A stretch of 64,000 nucleotides of DNA from Pannonibacter phragmitetus DSM 14782 (lineage in GTDB: Bacteria; Pseudomonadota; Alphaproteobacteria; Rhizobiales; Stappiaceae). Below the pieces are notes generated by a model. That model was not told where the DNA came from. It saw nothing but the letters and a program-made list of their open reading frames with translations, and did no database searches. Shown one piece after another: positions 1 to 10,331 of the stretch. Location of the stretch: assembly GCF_000382365.1 (NCBI RefSeq), contig NZ_KB908216.1, positions 310,675-374,674 on the forward strand, written 5' to 3'. The translations under genes were made by a program, and so were the position numbers. The first letter of the stretch is position 1, and each line of letters starts with the position of its first letter.

Positions 1-1311
1 CAAACGATGGGCATCGGCACCGTCTATCAGGAGGTCAATCTCCTGGGTAACCTGACGGTCGCCGAAAACCTCTTTCTCGGCCGCCAGCCCATGCGCTTCG
101 GCATGGTCCACACCCGCGAGATGGAAGCACGCGCCAAGGTGCTGCTGGCCGGCTACGGCCTTGGCATCGACGTGCGGCGCAGCCTGTCGGCCTATCCGGT
201 CGCCGTGCAGCAGATCATCGCCATCGCCCGGGCAGCGGATCTCTCCGGCAAGGTGCTGATCCTGGACGAGCCCACAGCCAGCCTTGATACCCAGGAAGTG
301 GAGATGCTGTTCAACGTGGTACGTGGCCTCAAGGCGCGCGGCCTCGGCATCGTCTTCATTTCCCACTTCCTCGATCAGGTCTACGAAATCTGCGACACGG
401 TGACGATCCTGCGCAATGGCCGCAAGGTCGCCACCCGTGCCGCCCTGGGGCTGCCGCGCCTTGATCTGGTGGCCCTGATGCTGGGCCGCGATCTGGAGGC
501 CGAAACCCGCGAGCGGGTGGCACTCACCAAGCCGGGCGGCGAAGCGCCGCTGCAGTTCCGCCAGTTCGGCCGCAAGGGTCATGTCACCCCCTTCGACCTC
601 GCGGTCCATGCGGGCGAGGTGGTGGGCATGGCGGGCCTGCTCGGCTCCGGCCGCACGGAAACCGCTGAAGTTCTGTTCGGCGCCGCCCCCGCCGATACGG
701 GTGAGGCGCGGATGGACGGGCGGGTGCTGAAACTCGGCTCGCCGCGTCAGGCGATTGCCGAAGGCTTTGCCTTCTGCCCGGAAGACCGCAAGCATGACGG
801 CATCATCGCCGAGCTTTCCATCCGCGAGAACATCGCCCTTGCGCTGCAGGCGCGGCGCGGCTGGATGCGGCCCGTGCCGCGCAAGGAGCAGGTGGCACTC
901 GCCGACAAATACATCAAGGCCCTCGATATCCGCACCACCAGCCGGGAAAAGCCCATCGGCCAGCTTTCCGGCGGCAACCAGCAGAAGGCGCTTCTGGCCC
1001 GCTGGCTGGCGCTCAATCCCAAATTCCTCATCCTCGACGAGCCGACGCGCGGCATCGACGTGGGCGCCCATGCGGAAATCATCCGCCTGATCGAGGATCT
1101 TTGCGCCAAGGGCATGTCGCTGCTGGTGATCTCCTCCGAACTGGAGGAGCTGGTGGTCTACAGCCACCGGGTGATCGTGGTGCGCGACCGGGCGCATGTG
1201 GCCGAACTGACAGGAGAGGACGTGACCCCGCACAAGGTGATGCAGGCCATCGCAGAGGCCGGACATGGACATGTGCCCGCTCAGGACCAGCCCAGAGGAG
1301 CAGCCGAATGA
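1..1311 (+). CDS. ytfR: Sugar ABC transporter ATP-binding protein, YtfR-like (5' end outside window)
   Basis: ATPase of a carbohydrate importer of the RbsA/MglA/YtfR type, with two fused nucleotide-binding domains on the cytoplasmic face of the membrane. The reading frame is open from base 1, so the first Walker A and the true start lie upstream; 436 residues are visible. The first domain shows the Q-loop (YQEVNLL) and Walker B (LILDEPTASLD) with a degenerate signature. The second shows Walker A GLLGSGRTET (about 628-657), LSGGNQQ and LILDEPTRGID. The opening GIGTVYQEVNLL and NLFLGRQPMRFG closely resemble E. coli YtfR (galactofuranose uptake). The following two permease genes match the YtfT-YjfF order, and the stop overlaps the first by 4 bp (ATGA), so they are probably co-transcribed. 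The substrate is inferred from family resemblance only; other furanose or pentose sugars are possible. Confidence 0.9.
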   Translation, partial: QTMGIGTVYQEVNLLGNLTVAENLFLGRQPMRFGMVHTREMEARAKVLLAGYGLGIDVRRSLSAYPVAVQQIIAIARAADLSGKVLILDEPTASLDTQEVEMLFNVVRGLKARGLGIVFISHFLDQVYEICDTVTILRNGRKVATRAALGLPRLDLVALMLGRDLEAETRERVALTKPGGEAPLQFRQFGRKGHVTPFDLAVHAGEVVGMAGLLGSGRTETAEVLFGAAPADTGEARMDGRVLKLGSPRQAIAEGFAFCPEDRKHDGIIAELSIRENIALALQARRGWMRPVPRKEQVALADKYIKALDIRTTSREKPIGQLSGGNQQKALLARWLALNPKFLILDEPTRGIDVGAHAEIIRLIEDLCAKGMSLLVISSELEELVVYSHRVIVVRDRAHVAELTGEDVTPHKVMQAIAEAGHGHVPAQDQPRGAAE

Positions 1312-2342
1312 CGCCCTTCCTCGAGGCCGCTGGCGGCTTTTTCCGGCGCTTTGCCCCGCAGCTGATCACCCTCGCCGTGGTGCTGACGCTGAACACCCTG
1401 CTGTTTCCCGGCTTTCTCGACATCGGCATTGCCAACGGGCGGCTCTACGGCAGCCTGATCGACATTCTCAACCGCGGAGCACCGGTGGCCCTGCTGGCCA
1501 TCGGCATGACGCTGGTCATCGCCACGCGCGGCATCGACCTTTCGGTGGGTGCCGTCATGGCGATTTGCGGCGCGGCGGCAGCGGCAACGGTGGCCAGCAG
1601 CGGCAGCGCCGTGGCGGCCATCACTGTTGCCCTTGGGATTGGTCTGGCCTGCGGGCTGTGGAACGGCATTCTCGTTGCGCTGCTGAACATCCAGCCGATC
1701 ATTGCCACCCTCATCCTCATGGTGGCCGGGCGCGGCATTGCCCAGCTCATCACCGAAGGCACCATCCTCACCTTCACCCATGAGGGGCTGATCTTTGTCG
1801 GCAGCGGCTCGCTCTTCGGCCTGCCCATGCCGGTGGTGCTGTGGCTGGCAGCCGCCCTCATCGCCGCCCTGCTGGTGCGCCGCACGGCTCTGGGCCTTCT
1901 CATCGAAGCCGTCGGCATCAACCGCCGCGCCAGCAGCCTCGCCGGTGTCAATGCCGGGGTGCTGATCGTTGCCGTCTACATGATCTCCGGCTTTGCCGCA
2001 GCCGTGGCCGGCATCATCGCCGCCGCCGATATCCGCGGCGCCGATGCCAACAATGCCGGGCTTTGGCTGGAGCTGGACGCCATTCTGGCCGTCGTCATCG
2101 GCGGCACCTCGCTGCTCGGCGGGCGCTTCACCCTGTTCGGCACCGCCCTTGGCGCACTCATCATCCAGTCGATCAACACCGGCATTCTGATCTCCGGCTT
2201 TCCGCCGGAATTCAATCTGGTGATCAAGGCCAGCATCATCATCGTGATCCTGCTGATCCAGTCGCCTGCCATCCAGAGCCTTTTCACCGTGCTGCGCCGC
2301 CAGCCGGAAAGACCAGCCAAGAGGGAGCTGTCCAAGCCATGA
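1308..2342 (+). CDS. ytfT: Sugar ABC transporter permease, YtfT-like
   Basis: Inner-membrane permease (344 aa) of the BPD_transp_2 / RbsC family, one of two non-identical channel subunits of the importer. The start MTPFLEAAGGFFRRF was chosen because ATG at 1308 overlaps the stop of the ATPase gene (ATGA) and sits just before the first hydrophobic helix (LITLAVVLTLNTLLF). The rest is a series of hydrophobic helices, with the family motif GIDLSVGAVMAICG about residue 70 and AVVIGGTSLLGG about residue 260. Longer in-frame readings exist upstream but lie inside the ATPase gene. It is coupled to the next permease by another ATGA overlap. Confidence 0.9.
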   Translation: MTPFLEAAGGFFRRFAPQLITLAVVLTLNTLLFPGFLDIGIANGRLYGSLIDILNRGAPVALLAIGMTLVIATRGIDLSVGAVMAICGAAAAATVASSGSAVAAITVALGIGLACGLWNGILVALLNIQPIIATLILMVAGRGIAQLITEGTILTFTHEGLIFVGSGSLFGLPMPVVLWLAAALIAALLVRRTALGLLIEAVGINRRASSLAGVNAGVLIVAVYMISGFAAAVAGIIAAADIRGADANNAGLWLELDAILAVVIGGTSLLGGRFTLFGTALGALIIQSINTGILISGFPPEFNLVIKASIIIVILLIQSPAIQSLFTVLRRQPERPAKRELSKP

Positions 2343-3319
2343 CATCCCGCCAGCTTCCGCTTCTCATCACGCTCGCCGTCTTCGTGCTGGCCTATGCCAT
2401 CTGCTACACCCAGTATCCGGCCATGCTGTCCACCCGCGTTGCGGGCAACCTTCTGACGGACAACGCCTTTCTCGGCATTGCCGCCGTCGGCATGACCTTT
2501 GTCATCCTCTCCGGCGGCATTGACCTCTCGGCAGGTTCGGTCATCGCCTTTACCGGCGTGCTGCTGGCCGTGCTGCTGCGCGACACGTCAGTACACCCGC
2601 TGGCGGCCTTCGCGCTGGTATTGACGCTGACATCGGCCTTCGGGGCCGCCATGGGCGGCATCATCCATGCCCTCGCCATGCCCGCCTTCATCGTCACGCT
2701 GGCGGGCATGTTCCTGGCGCGGGGGCTCGCCTTCGTGCTGTCGACGGAGTCCATCCCGGTCACCCATGAGTTCTACGGCACGCTGCAGGACATGTTCATC
2801 CGCCTGCCCGGCAAGGGCCGCCTGACGCTGATTGGCGGCATCATGCTGCTGACCGTTGCGGCCGGTATCTTCCTGGCCCACCGCACCCGCTTCGGCACCA
2901 ATGTCTATGCCCTTGGCGGCGGGGTGCAGACGGCCCGGCTGATGGGCGTGCCGGTGGGCCGCACCACGGTGCAGGTCTATGCCCTTTCCGGCTTCCTGTC
3001 GGGCCTCGCGGGCATCGTCTTTTCGCTCTACACTTCGGCCGGTTACTCGCTGGCGGCGGTGGGGGTGGAGCTGGACGCGATTGCCGCCGTCGTCATCGGC
3101 GGCACCCTGCTCACAGGTGGAAGCGGCTATGTGGCCGGAACTTTCGCCGGGGTCCTGATCATGGGCCTGATCCAGACCTATATCATTTTCGATGGCTCAC
3201 TTTCGAGCTGGTGGACCAAGATCGTGATCGGATTGCTGCTCTTTGCCTTCATTTTGTTGCAGAAGAGCCTGGTTTGGTTTACCGGCGGGGTGGACAGGCG
3301 CATGCATCAGGCCAGCTAG
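2339..3319 (+). CDS. yjfF: Sugar ABC transporter permease, YjfF-like
   Basis: Second inner-membrane permease (326 aa) of the same importer, also of the RbsC-type family, shown by GGIDLSAGSVIAFTGVLLA and AAVVIGGTLLTGGSGYVAG. The ATG at 2339 overlaps the stop of the preceding permease by 4 bp (ATGA), which fixes the start and implies translational coupling. Two different permeases behind one double-ATPase is the YtfQRT-YjfF arrangement. The periplasmic binding protein is not in the window and presumably lies upstream. The gene ends 33 bp before a GntR regulator on the same strand. Confidence 0.9.
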   Translation: MTSRQLPLLITLAVFVLAYAICYTQYPAMLSTRVAGNLLTDNAFLGIAAVGMTFVILSGGIDLSAGSVIAFTGVLLAVLLRDTSVHPLAAFALVLTLTSAFGAAMGGIIHALAMPAFIVTLAGMFLARGLAFVLSTESIPVTHEFYGTLQDMFIRLPGKGRLTLIGGIMLLTVAAGIFLAHRTRFGTNVYALGGGVQTARLMGVPVGRTTVQVYALSGFLSGLAGIVFSLYTSAGYSLAAVGVELDAIAAVVIGGTLLTGGSGYVAGTFAGVLIMGLIQTYIIFDGSLSSWWTKIVIGLLLFAFILLQKSLVWFTGGVDRRMHQAS

Positions 3320-3352
3320 AGGAGGCCCCCCGGAGGGCCTTGGGAACCGGAC

Positions 3353-4102
3353 ATGAACGTGATGGAGCCCAGTATCGCAAGTTTCTCCCCGCGCAACAGC
3401 CATGGGCGCGTGGTGGATGTGCTGGGCAGGGAAATCGTGGAAGGAAAATACCCTTCCGGGGCCGTTCTTCCGGGTGACAATGAGCTGGCCGAGCGCTTCC
3501 AGGTGTCGCGCACCGTGCTGCGCGAGGCGATGAAGACGCTGGCTGCCAAAGGTATGGTGCAGGCCCGCGCGCGCATCGGCACCAAGGTCACCGACCGCAA
3601 GTTCTGGAACCTGTTCGACGGCGATGTGCTGAGCTGGCACTTCAGCGGCGGCGTCGATGCCGCCCTCTTCAATCACTTGTCCGATGTGCGGCTGGCGCTG
3701 GAGCCAGCGGCCGCTTCCATGGCCGCCCTCAACGCCAGTGACGATGACATCCGCACCCTGCACCGGCTGACCGACGCCATGCGCGACGCGGAAGACGCCC
3801 GCGCCTTCGCCGAAGCCGACATGAAGTTCCATCTGGCCGTGCTGGAGGCCTCGCGCAATCCGTTCATGAGCTCGGTCGGCAGCCTCATCGGCGCGGCCCT
3901 CGTCAGCATTTTCCGCCTCAGCTCGCCTGCGGGCAGCCGGGAAGGCTTTGCCGAGACCGCCGGGACGCACCGCGCCATTGCCGATGCCATCGGCCAGCGC
4001 GACCCTCAGGCCGCTGCAAAGGCCATGGAGCGCGTCATCATCATCGGCCGCGACCGCGTGCTGCCCAGCGCCAGACAGGAAGCCGCAGACGCCTCTGCGT
4101 GA
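3353..4102 (+). CDS. GntR/FadR-family transcriptional regulator
   Basis: DNA-binding regulator of 249 aa. The N-terminal winged helix-turn-helix (about residues 17-85) contains EIVEGKYPSGAVLPGDNELAERF and VSRTVLREAMKTLAAKGMV, the GntR signature. The C-terminal part is an all-helical FCD ligand domain with the metal/ligand-site pattern D...MKFHLAVLEAS...HRAIADAI. FCD regulators commonly bind sugar acids or other small organic acids and repress nearby uptake or catabolic genes. Placement 33 bp downstream of the sugar permeases on the same strand suggests it controls that operon (DgoR/ExuR-like logic); this is inference. No operator was recognised. A stop-proximal ~70-bp repeat follows the gene. 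Confidence 0.88.
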   Translation: MNVMEPSIASFSPRNSHGRVVDVLGREIVEGKYPSGAVLPGDNELAERFQVSRTVLREAMKTLAAKGMVQARARIGTKVTDRKFWNLFDGDVLSWHFSGGVDAALFNHLSDVRLALEPAAASMAALNASDDDIRTLHRLTDAMRDAEDARAFAEADMKFHLAVLEASRNPFMSSVGSLIGAALVSIFRLSSPAGSREGFAETAGTHRAIADAIGQRDPQAAAKAMERVIIIGRDRVLPSARQEAADASA

Positions 4103-4147
4103 CGGCAGATACTCTTATGCCAAGGCTTTCGATGCTGACGCCTCTCG

Positions 4148-4221
4148 CCTTGAGATTGCTCAGGCGCCGCACGGGCCTGATCAACTCCCGGTGAGCCAAG
4201 CTCATCGGGAGTTGATATCAC
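4148..4221. repeat. Palindromic interspersed repeat, copy 1
   Basis: A 74-bp sequence that recurs at 15490-15558. Shared blocks in order are CCTTGAGA, CGCCGCAyGGGCyTG, a palindromic core CCCGrTGAGCCArGyTCAyCGGG, and GrTATCAC. In this copy the palindrome extends to a 16-bp stem (4180-4195 with 4201-4216, one G.T pair, loop CCAAG). There is no T-tract, so it is not a typical intrinsic terminator, though it lies between convergent genes. The last block contains the TGA stop (4220-4218) of the minus-strand cupin gene. Whether this is a mobile mini-element, a REP-like element or a processing signal is unknown. Confidence 0.7.
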
Positions 4222-4565
4222 AAACGGATGACGAACAGCTTGCGGGTGGTTTCGATCACCTCCCAGATGCCGGAAAAGCCGGGCTGGATGATGAAACTGT
4301 CGCCGGTCTTCAGATCGCGCACAGAACCGTCCGCATCCGTCAGGCGGGAATGGCCGGACAGGATCGTGCAGAACTCCCATTCATCATAGGAGACACGCCA
4401 GGCGCCCGGCGTTGATTCCCAGGCGCCGGTGAACTGCCGCTCACCATCGCGGGTCTCAAGCAGCCAGGTGGTGAAGCGCGGATCCCCCGAGATCACCTTT
4501 TCGGGGGCCGGGGCATCATGCTCGCGCGTCAGCTGATCCAGATCGAGCGGAAGAAAGTGCTTCAT
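4218..4565 (-). CDS. Cupin-domain protein (DUF861/cupin_3-like)
   Basis: Small single-domain beta-barrel protein of 115 aa. The cupin core is visible as GAWRVSYDEWEFCTILSGHSRL, then DLKTGDSFIIQPGFSGIWEV. This resembles the cupin_3 (DUF861) group, which includes ureidoglycolate-type enzymes and sensors for small molecules; the specific reaction is unknown. I chose MKHFLPLDL at 4565 because GCGAGG lies just upstream at usable spacing; a start 15 bases earlier (MQRGR) has poorer spacing. The gene is convergent with the GntR regulator and ends inside the palindromic repeat, which supplies its stop codon. Confidence 0.75.
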   Translation of the reverse strand: MKHFLPLDLDQLTREHDAPAPEKVISGDPRFTTWLLETRDGERQFTGAWESTPGAWRVSYDEWEFCTILSGHSRLTDADGSVRDLKTGDSFIIQPGFSGIWEVIETTRKLFVIRL

Positions 4566-4621
4566 GCGGCCTCGCTGCATTTCCGAAGATGGTTCCGGAC
4601 CATGGCACAGGACGGGAAAAC

Positions 4622-4654
4622 GAAAAAGGCAGGTTCAGTTTCCTGAACCTGCCT
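4622..4654 (-). terminator. Intrinsic terminator of tRNA-Ala
   Basis: A perfect 12-bp stem (4627-4638 with 4643-4654, AGGCAGGTTCAG) closed by a GAAA tetraloop on the minus strand and followed by a run of T's. It lies about 20 bases past the tRNA 3' end, so it terminates the tRNA transcript and also insulates it from the cupin gene downstream. Confidence 0.93.
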
Positions 4655-4674
4655 CGCCGAGGTTACCCTCGAAG

Positions 4675-4750
<76 letters not shown>

Positions 4751-4794
4751 GAAACTTTTGAACCGGCTTGGGTCACCGGCGTCTGTGGAGGCGG

Positions 4795-4823
4795 GTTATA
4801 GAGGGGGTCTTCGAATTGATCAA
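4795..4823 (-). promoter_or_regulatory. Promoter of tRNA-Ala
   Basis: On the minus strand TTGATC (4823-4818) and TATAAC (4800-4795) are separated by exactly 17 bp, a good housekeeping-sigma promoter. The predicted start falls near 4788, about 38 nt before the mature tRNA. The rest of the 4751-5049 gap shows no convincing gene. Confidence 0.75.
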
Positions 4824-5001
4824 GAGGCTTTTGCCAGAAAAATCAAAAACCGCCTGTGGACAACTCAACCCCTTGAAAAACCCCGCAGAAATCTGCGCAT
4901 CCGTGAGCTGGCAAAGGCCCGGAACAGCAAGGGGCGAGGCTCCGGCGCACCGGTTGCCCGGATGGCCTGCAGCCCCGCCCCCTTCAAGACTGGATGATAG
5001 G

Positions 5002-5026
5002 ATCCGGCAGCAGCAGCTTGCCGGAT
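5002..5026 (-). terminator. Weak hairpin after the FYDLN gene
   Basis: An 8-bp perfect stem ATCCGGCA/TGCCGGAT with a 9-nt loop lies 24 bp beyond the stop of the FYDLN-acid gene on its strand. There is no clear T-run after it, so it may be a 3' end or processing structure rather than a true intrinsic terminator. Confidence 0.4.
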
Positions 5027-5049
5027 GCCCATTTCAGCAGATGCCGGCC

Positions 5050-5433
5050 TTAGCGGTCGGTATCGTCGTCCATCTCGACAACGATGCCCGGGACGGCTTC
5101 GTCTTCGTCTTCCTCGTCCTCGATGAAGACATCGTCATCGGCGTCATCGTCGATGGCCGCTTCGTCGTCATCACCCAGATCCGGAACGATATCGCCCTCG
5201 ACCTCGGCATCGGCCTCTTCCAGGGACACCAGCTCGGGAGCCACCAGATCCTCTTCATCCTCGTCCTCGTCCTCCTGCTGGACGACGCGGGAAGCCTTGG
5301 CAGCGCGGCTGCTCGACACGATGTCGAACAGGGTGCCGCACTTCGGGCAGGTGATGGGGTTGCGGTTCAGGTCGTAATATTTGGCGCCGCAGCTAGGGCA
5401 CAGCCGCTTTGTGCCGAGTTCAGGTTTTGCCAC
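5050..5433 (-). CDS. FYDLN-acid-domain protein (TIGR02300 family)
   Basis: A 127-aa protein with an N-terminal zinc ribbon and a strongly acidic tail. Residues about 8-35 carry KRLCPSCGAKYYDLNRNP and ITCPKCG, i.e. two CxxC knuckles plus the FYDLN-like motif that names the family. The last ~70 residues are rich in D and E (DEDEDEEDLV, DDDEAAIDDDADDD). The family is conserved in alphaproteobacteria, often beside aroA as here, and has no assigned function. The zinc ribbon plus acidic tail suggests a small nucleic-acid or protein adaptor, which is inference. It is divergent from aroA. Confidence 0.9.
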   Translation of the reverse strand: MAKPELGTKRLCPSCGAKYYDLNRNPITCPKCGTLFDIVSSSRAAKASRVVQQEDEDEDEEDLVAPELVSLEEADAEVEGDIVPDLGDDDEAAIDDDADDDVFIEDEEDEDEAVPGIVVEMDDDTDR

Positions 5434-5690
5434 CGTGCTTACCCTTTGTTCGTGCTCGAGGGTTTGTCCAAAATTCTGTCTCCGGCACTTCCGGGCTGGA
5501 ACGCCTCTGTCCAGTCCGCAAACGCCGGGGCCGTCTTGCTCAAGGCGCGGCCCTTAAATGCGGCGCGCCCTCATGTCAAAGCCAAATGACCGGCCTCGTT
5601 GACTGAAGCATTCTCAGGCGCTGCGCAAGCAAAAATTCGTGCCATCCCGCACTCGCGGATGACGGGGGCATGGACCCGTGTTAGGAGTGA

Positions 5691-7705
<2,015 letters not shown>

Positions 7706-8037
7706 TCAGGAGCCTCGGAAAGACCCGCCCGGCCATGCCGGAGAGCGGGATTTCGGCTTGATCAAGCAGGCAGCCTTGTGACGGTCAGGCGGGTCATCCC
7801 CCTCTCCGCCGGCATGGGCCGCATGAAGGAATTCCGGTTCGGGCAGCCGCTGATGCAGTGCCTGAACCAAGGACGTTACGGATCTCCGCCTTCCGTCCGC
7901 CGGCCCGCGCCGGATCTGCCTTCCGGGCAGGTTCTGCGCGGAAGGATGCCACCTTGCAGTGGTGTCCCGGAAGGAATGGGGGTCCATCACCAACACCAGC
8001 CCAGCCGGCGACGCCAGCAATGGCACCAGGAGTTTTT
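7706..8037 (+). other. cmk-rpsA intergenic region
   Basis: A 332-bp stretch without a supportable gene. Short reading frames on both strands show no family features. An imperfect GC-rich hairpin follows cmk near 7726-7752 but lacks a T-run. The region presumably contains the rpsA promoter and mRNA leader; TTGATC near 7757 is a possible -35 but I see no matching -10. Confidence 0.4.
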
Positions 8038-9735
8038 ATGTCTGCAATGAACCCCTCCACCGAGGATTTCGCCGCCCTTCTGAACGAGTCCTTCACCACG
8101 AACGACCTCTATGAAGGGTCCGTCGTCAAGGGCATCATCGTTGCCATCGAGAAGGACCTCGCCGTCATCGACGTCGGTCTGAAGGTCGAAGGCCGCGTTC
8201 CGATGAAGGAATTCGGCGTCAAGGGCCGTGATGGCGACCTGAAGGTTGGCGACGAGGTCGAGGTCTATCTCGAGCGCGTCGAAAACGCTCTCGGCGAAGC
8301 CGTGCTGTCGCGCGAAAAGGCGCGCCGCGAAGAAAGCTGGGTCCGTCTCGAAGTGTCGTTCGAAAAGGGCGAGAAGGTTACCGGCCAGATCTTCAACCAA
8401 GTCAAGGGCGGCTTCACCGTCGATCTGGATGGCGCCGTTGCCTTCCTGCCGCGTTCGCAGGTCGATATCCGCCCGGTGCGCGATGTCACCCCGCTGATGC
8501 ACACCCCGCAGCCGTTCCAGATCCTGAAGATGGACAAGCGCCGCGGCAACATCGTGGTGTCCCGCCGCGTCGTGCTGGAAGAGACCCGCGCCGAGCAGCG
8601 TTCGGAGCTGGTGCAGAGCCTGGAAGAAGGCCAGACCGTGGAAGGCGTGGTCAAGAACATCACCGATTACGGTGCGTTCGTCGACCTCGGCGGCATCGAC
8701 GGCCTGCTGCATGTCACCGACATTGCATGGCGCCGCATCAACCACCCGTCGGAAGTTCTCACCATCGGCCAGTCCGTCCGCGTGCAGATCATCCGCGTCA
8801 ACCAGGACACGCACCGCATCAGCCTCGGCATGAAGCAGCTTGAAACTGATCCGTGGGATGGCATCGAAGCCAAGTACCCGATCAGCGCCAAGTTCTCGGG
8901 CCGCGTGACCAACATCACCGATTACGGTGCATTCGTTGAGCTAGAGCCGGGCATCGAAGGCCTGATCCACGTGTCCGAAATGTCCTGGACCAAGAAGAAC
9001 GTCCATCCGGGCAAGATCGTTTCGACCTCTCAGGAAGTCGACGTCATGGTCCTGGAAGTCGATCCGGTCAAGCGCCGCATCTCGCTCGGTCTCAAGCAGA
9101 CCCTGCAGAACCCGTGGGATGCTTTCGCAGAGCGCTTCCCGGTCAACACGGAAGTCGAAGGCGAAGTCAAGAACAAGACCGAATTCGGTCTGTTCATCGG
9201 CCTCGAAGGCGACGTGGACGGCATGGTGCACCTCTCCGACCTCGACTGGAACCGCCCGGGCGAGCAGGTCATCGAGGAGTACAAGAAGGGCGACATGGTC
9301 AAGGCCGTGGTGCTCGACGTGGACGTGGAGAAGGAGCGTATCTCGCTCGGCATCAAGCAGCTCGGCGGTGATCCGTTCGAAGCTGGCGCCGCTGGCGAAC
9401 TGCGCAAGAACGCCATCGTCTCCTGTGAAGTCATCGAAGTGAAGGATGGCGGTCTGGAAGTGAAGGTTGCGGACAGCGATCTGACCTCCTTCGTCCGCCG
9501 CGCCGATCTGGCCCGCGACCGCGACGGCCAGCGCCCCGAGCGTTTCTCGGTTGGCGACAAGTTCGACGCCCGCATCACCCAGTTCGACAAGAAGACCCGC
9601 CGCATCTCCGTCTCCATCAAGGCGCTCGAAATCGCCGAGGAGAAGGAAGCAGTGGCACAGTACGGTTCTTCCGACACGGGTGCCTCGCTCGGCGACATCC
9701 TGAGCGCCGCTCTGAAGGCCCGCGACGAAGACTAA
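8038..9735 (+). CDS. rpsA: 30S ribosomal protein S1
   Basis: mRNA-binding ribosomal protein of 565 aa made of repeated S1 (OB-fold) domains. Repeat hallmarks recur: GSVVKGIIVAIEKDLAVIDVG, GVVKNITDYGAFVDLGGIDGLLHVTD, GRVTNITDYGAFVELEPGIEGLIHVSE and GEVKNKTEFGLFIGLEGDVDGMVHLSD, plus degenerate first and last domains, six in all. ATG 8038 (MSAMNPSTEDFAALL) is preceded by AGGAG at 5-6 bp and gives the usual family N-terminus; longer in-frame readings into the leader are not supported. A strong terminator follows the stop. Confidence 0.97.
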   Translation: MSAMNPSTEDFAALLNESFTTNDLYEGSVVKGIIVAIEKDLAVIDVGLKVEGRVPMKEFGVKGRDGDLKVGDEVEVYLERVENALGEAVLSREKARREESWVRLEVSFEKGEKVTGQIFNQVKGGFTVDLDGAVAFLPRSQVDIRPVRDVTPLMHTPQPFQILKMDKRRGNIVVSRRVVLEETRAEQRSELVQSLEEGQTVEGVVKNITDYGAFVDLGGIDGLLHVTDIAWRRINHPSEVLTIGQSVRVQIIRVNQDTHRISLGMKQLETDPWDGIEAKYPISAKFSGRVTNITDYGAFVELEPGIEGLIHVSEMSWTKKNVHPGKIVSTSQEVDVMVLEVDPVKRRISLGLKQTLQNPWDAFAERFPVNTEVEGEVKNKTEFGLFIGLEGDVDGMVHLSDLDWNRPGEQVIEEYKKGDMVKAVVLDVDVEKERISLGIKQLGGDPFEAGAAGELRKNAIVSCEVIEVKDGGLEVKVADSDLTSFVRRADLARDRDGQRPERFSVGDKFDARITQFDKKTRRISVSIKALEIAEEKEAVAQYGSSDTGASLGDILSAALKARDED

Positions 9736-9767
9736 TCTTCGTCCGGTCACTTGACCTGAAACTGGAG

Positions 9768-9798
9768 CGCCCCGGTCAAAAGCCGGGGCGTTTCGTTT
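9768..9798 (+). terminator. rpsA intrinsic terminator
   Basis: An 8-bp GC stem CGCCCCGG/CCGGGGCG (9768-9775 with 9783-9790) with a 7-nt loop is followed by TTTCGTTT, 33 bp after the rpsA stop. It closes the aroA-cmk-rpsA unit. Confidence 0.88.
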
Positions 9799-9890
9799 GT
9801 GCGGGGCATCTCTCGCCAAGACGGAACGGCGCGTGTAGTCTGCCGCCTCTGCCCCGGATGCCGGGGCGCTGGAAGGACGCCGGGACGCTC

Positions 9891-10301
9891 ATGATCCGCT
9901 TTGACCTCAATCCCCGCCTTGAAGGCGACAGCCTGCACGTGACCGATCTGCCGCTGTGCGCGGCGCGGCTGATGAAGGATGCCAATTACCCCTGGGTGCT
10001 GCTGGTGCCGCGCCACAGCGACCTGATCGAGATCATCGACCTTTCCGAAGAGGACCGGCTGCAGCTGATGCGTGAGATTGCCCGTGTCAGCGAGGCGCTG
10101 CGCGCCATCACGGCCTGCGAAAAGCTGAATGTCGGCGCCCTTGGCAACATGGTCTCCCAGCTCCATCTGCACATCATTGCCAGATTCCACGAGGACCCGG
10201 CCTGGCCCGGCCCGGTGTGGGGCGCCGTTCCGGCAAAACCCTATGAGCCGGGCGTCGCGGAAGATCTGATCAACCGTCTGCGCGCCGCGCTGGAAGCCTG
10301 A
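9891..10301 (+). CDS. HIT-family protein
   Basis: Small nucleotide hydrolase/transferase-fold protein of 136 aa. The histidine-triad region reads Q90-L-H92-L-H94-I-I, keeping the central His nucleophile but replacing the first His of the H-x-H-x-H triad by Gln. Upstream it has the family's N-terminal strand and ANYPWVLLVPRHSDL. HIT enzymes act on nucleotide phosphoramidates or dinucleoside polyphosphates; the substrate here is unknown. ATG 9891 is preferred because it gives the compact domain; an in-frame ATG at 9858 would add a basic leader. It is 30 bp upstream of nudC, so both could serve nucleotide clean-up. Confidence 0.82.
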   Translation: MIRFDLNPRLEGDSLHVTDLPLCAARLMKDANYPWVLLVPRHSDLIEIIDLSEEDRLQLMREIARVSEALRAITACEKLNVGALGNMVSQLHLHIIARFHEDPAWPGPVWGAVPAKPYEPGVAEDLINRLRAALEA

Positions 10302-10331
10302 GCCGAAGCATTTCCGAGGGAGACTGAACCG

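Noticed and set aside
4180-4216. Plain intrinsic terminator between the GntR and cupin genes
   Set aside because: The stem is strong but lacks a T-run on either strand, and the sequence is part of a repeat found again at 15490-15558.
4768-5589. 273-codon plus-strand frame across the FYDLN gene
   Set aside because: Antisense of the acidic-repeat gene; its Val/Leu-rich stretch is just the complement of Asp/Glu codons.
7706-8050. Short frames on both strands in the cmk-rpsA gap
   Set aside because: No start with a plausible ribosome-binding site, no family resemblance; more likely leader/promoter DNA.
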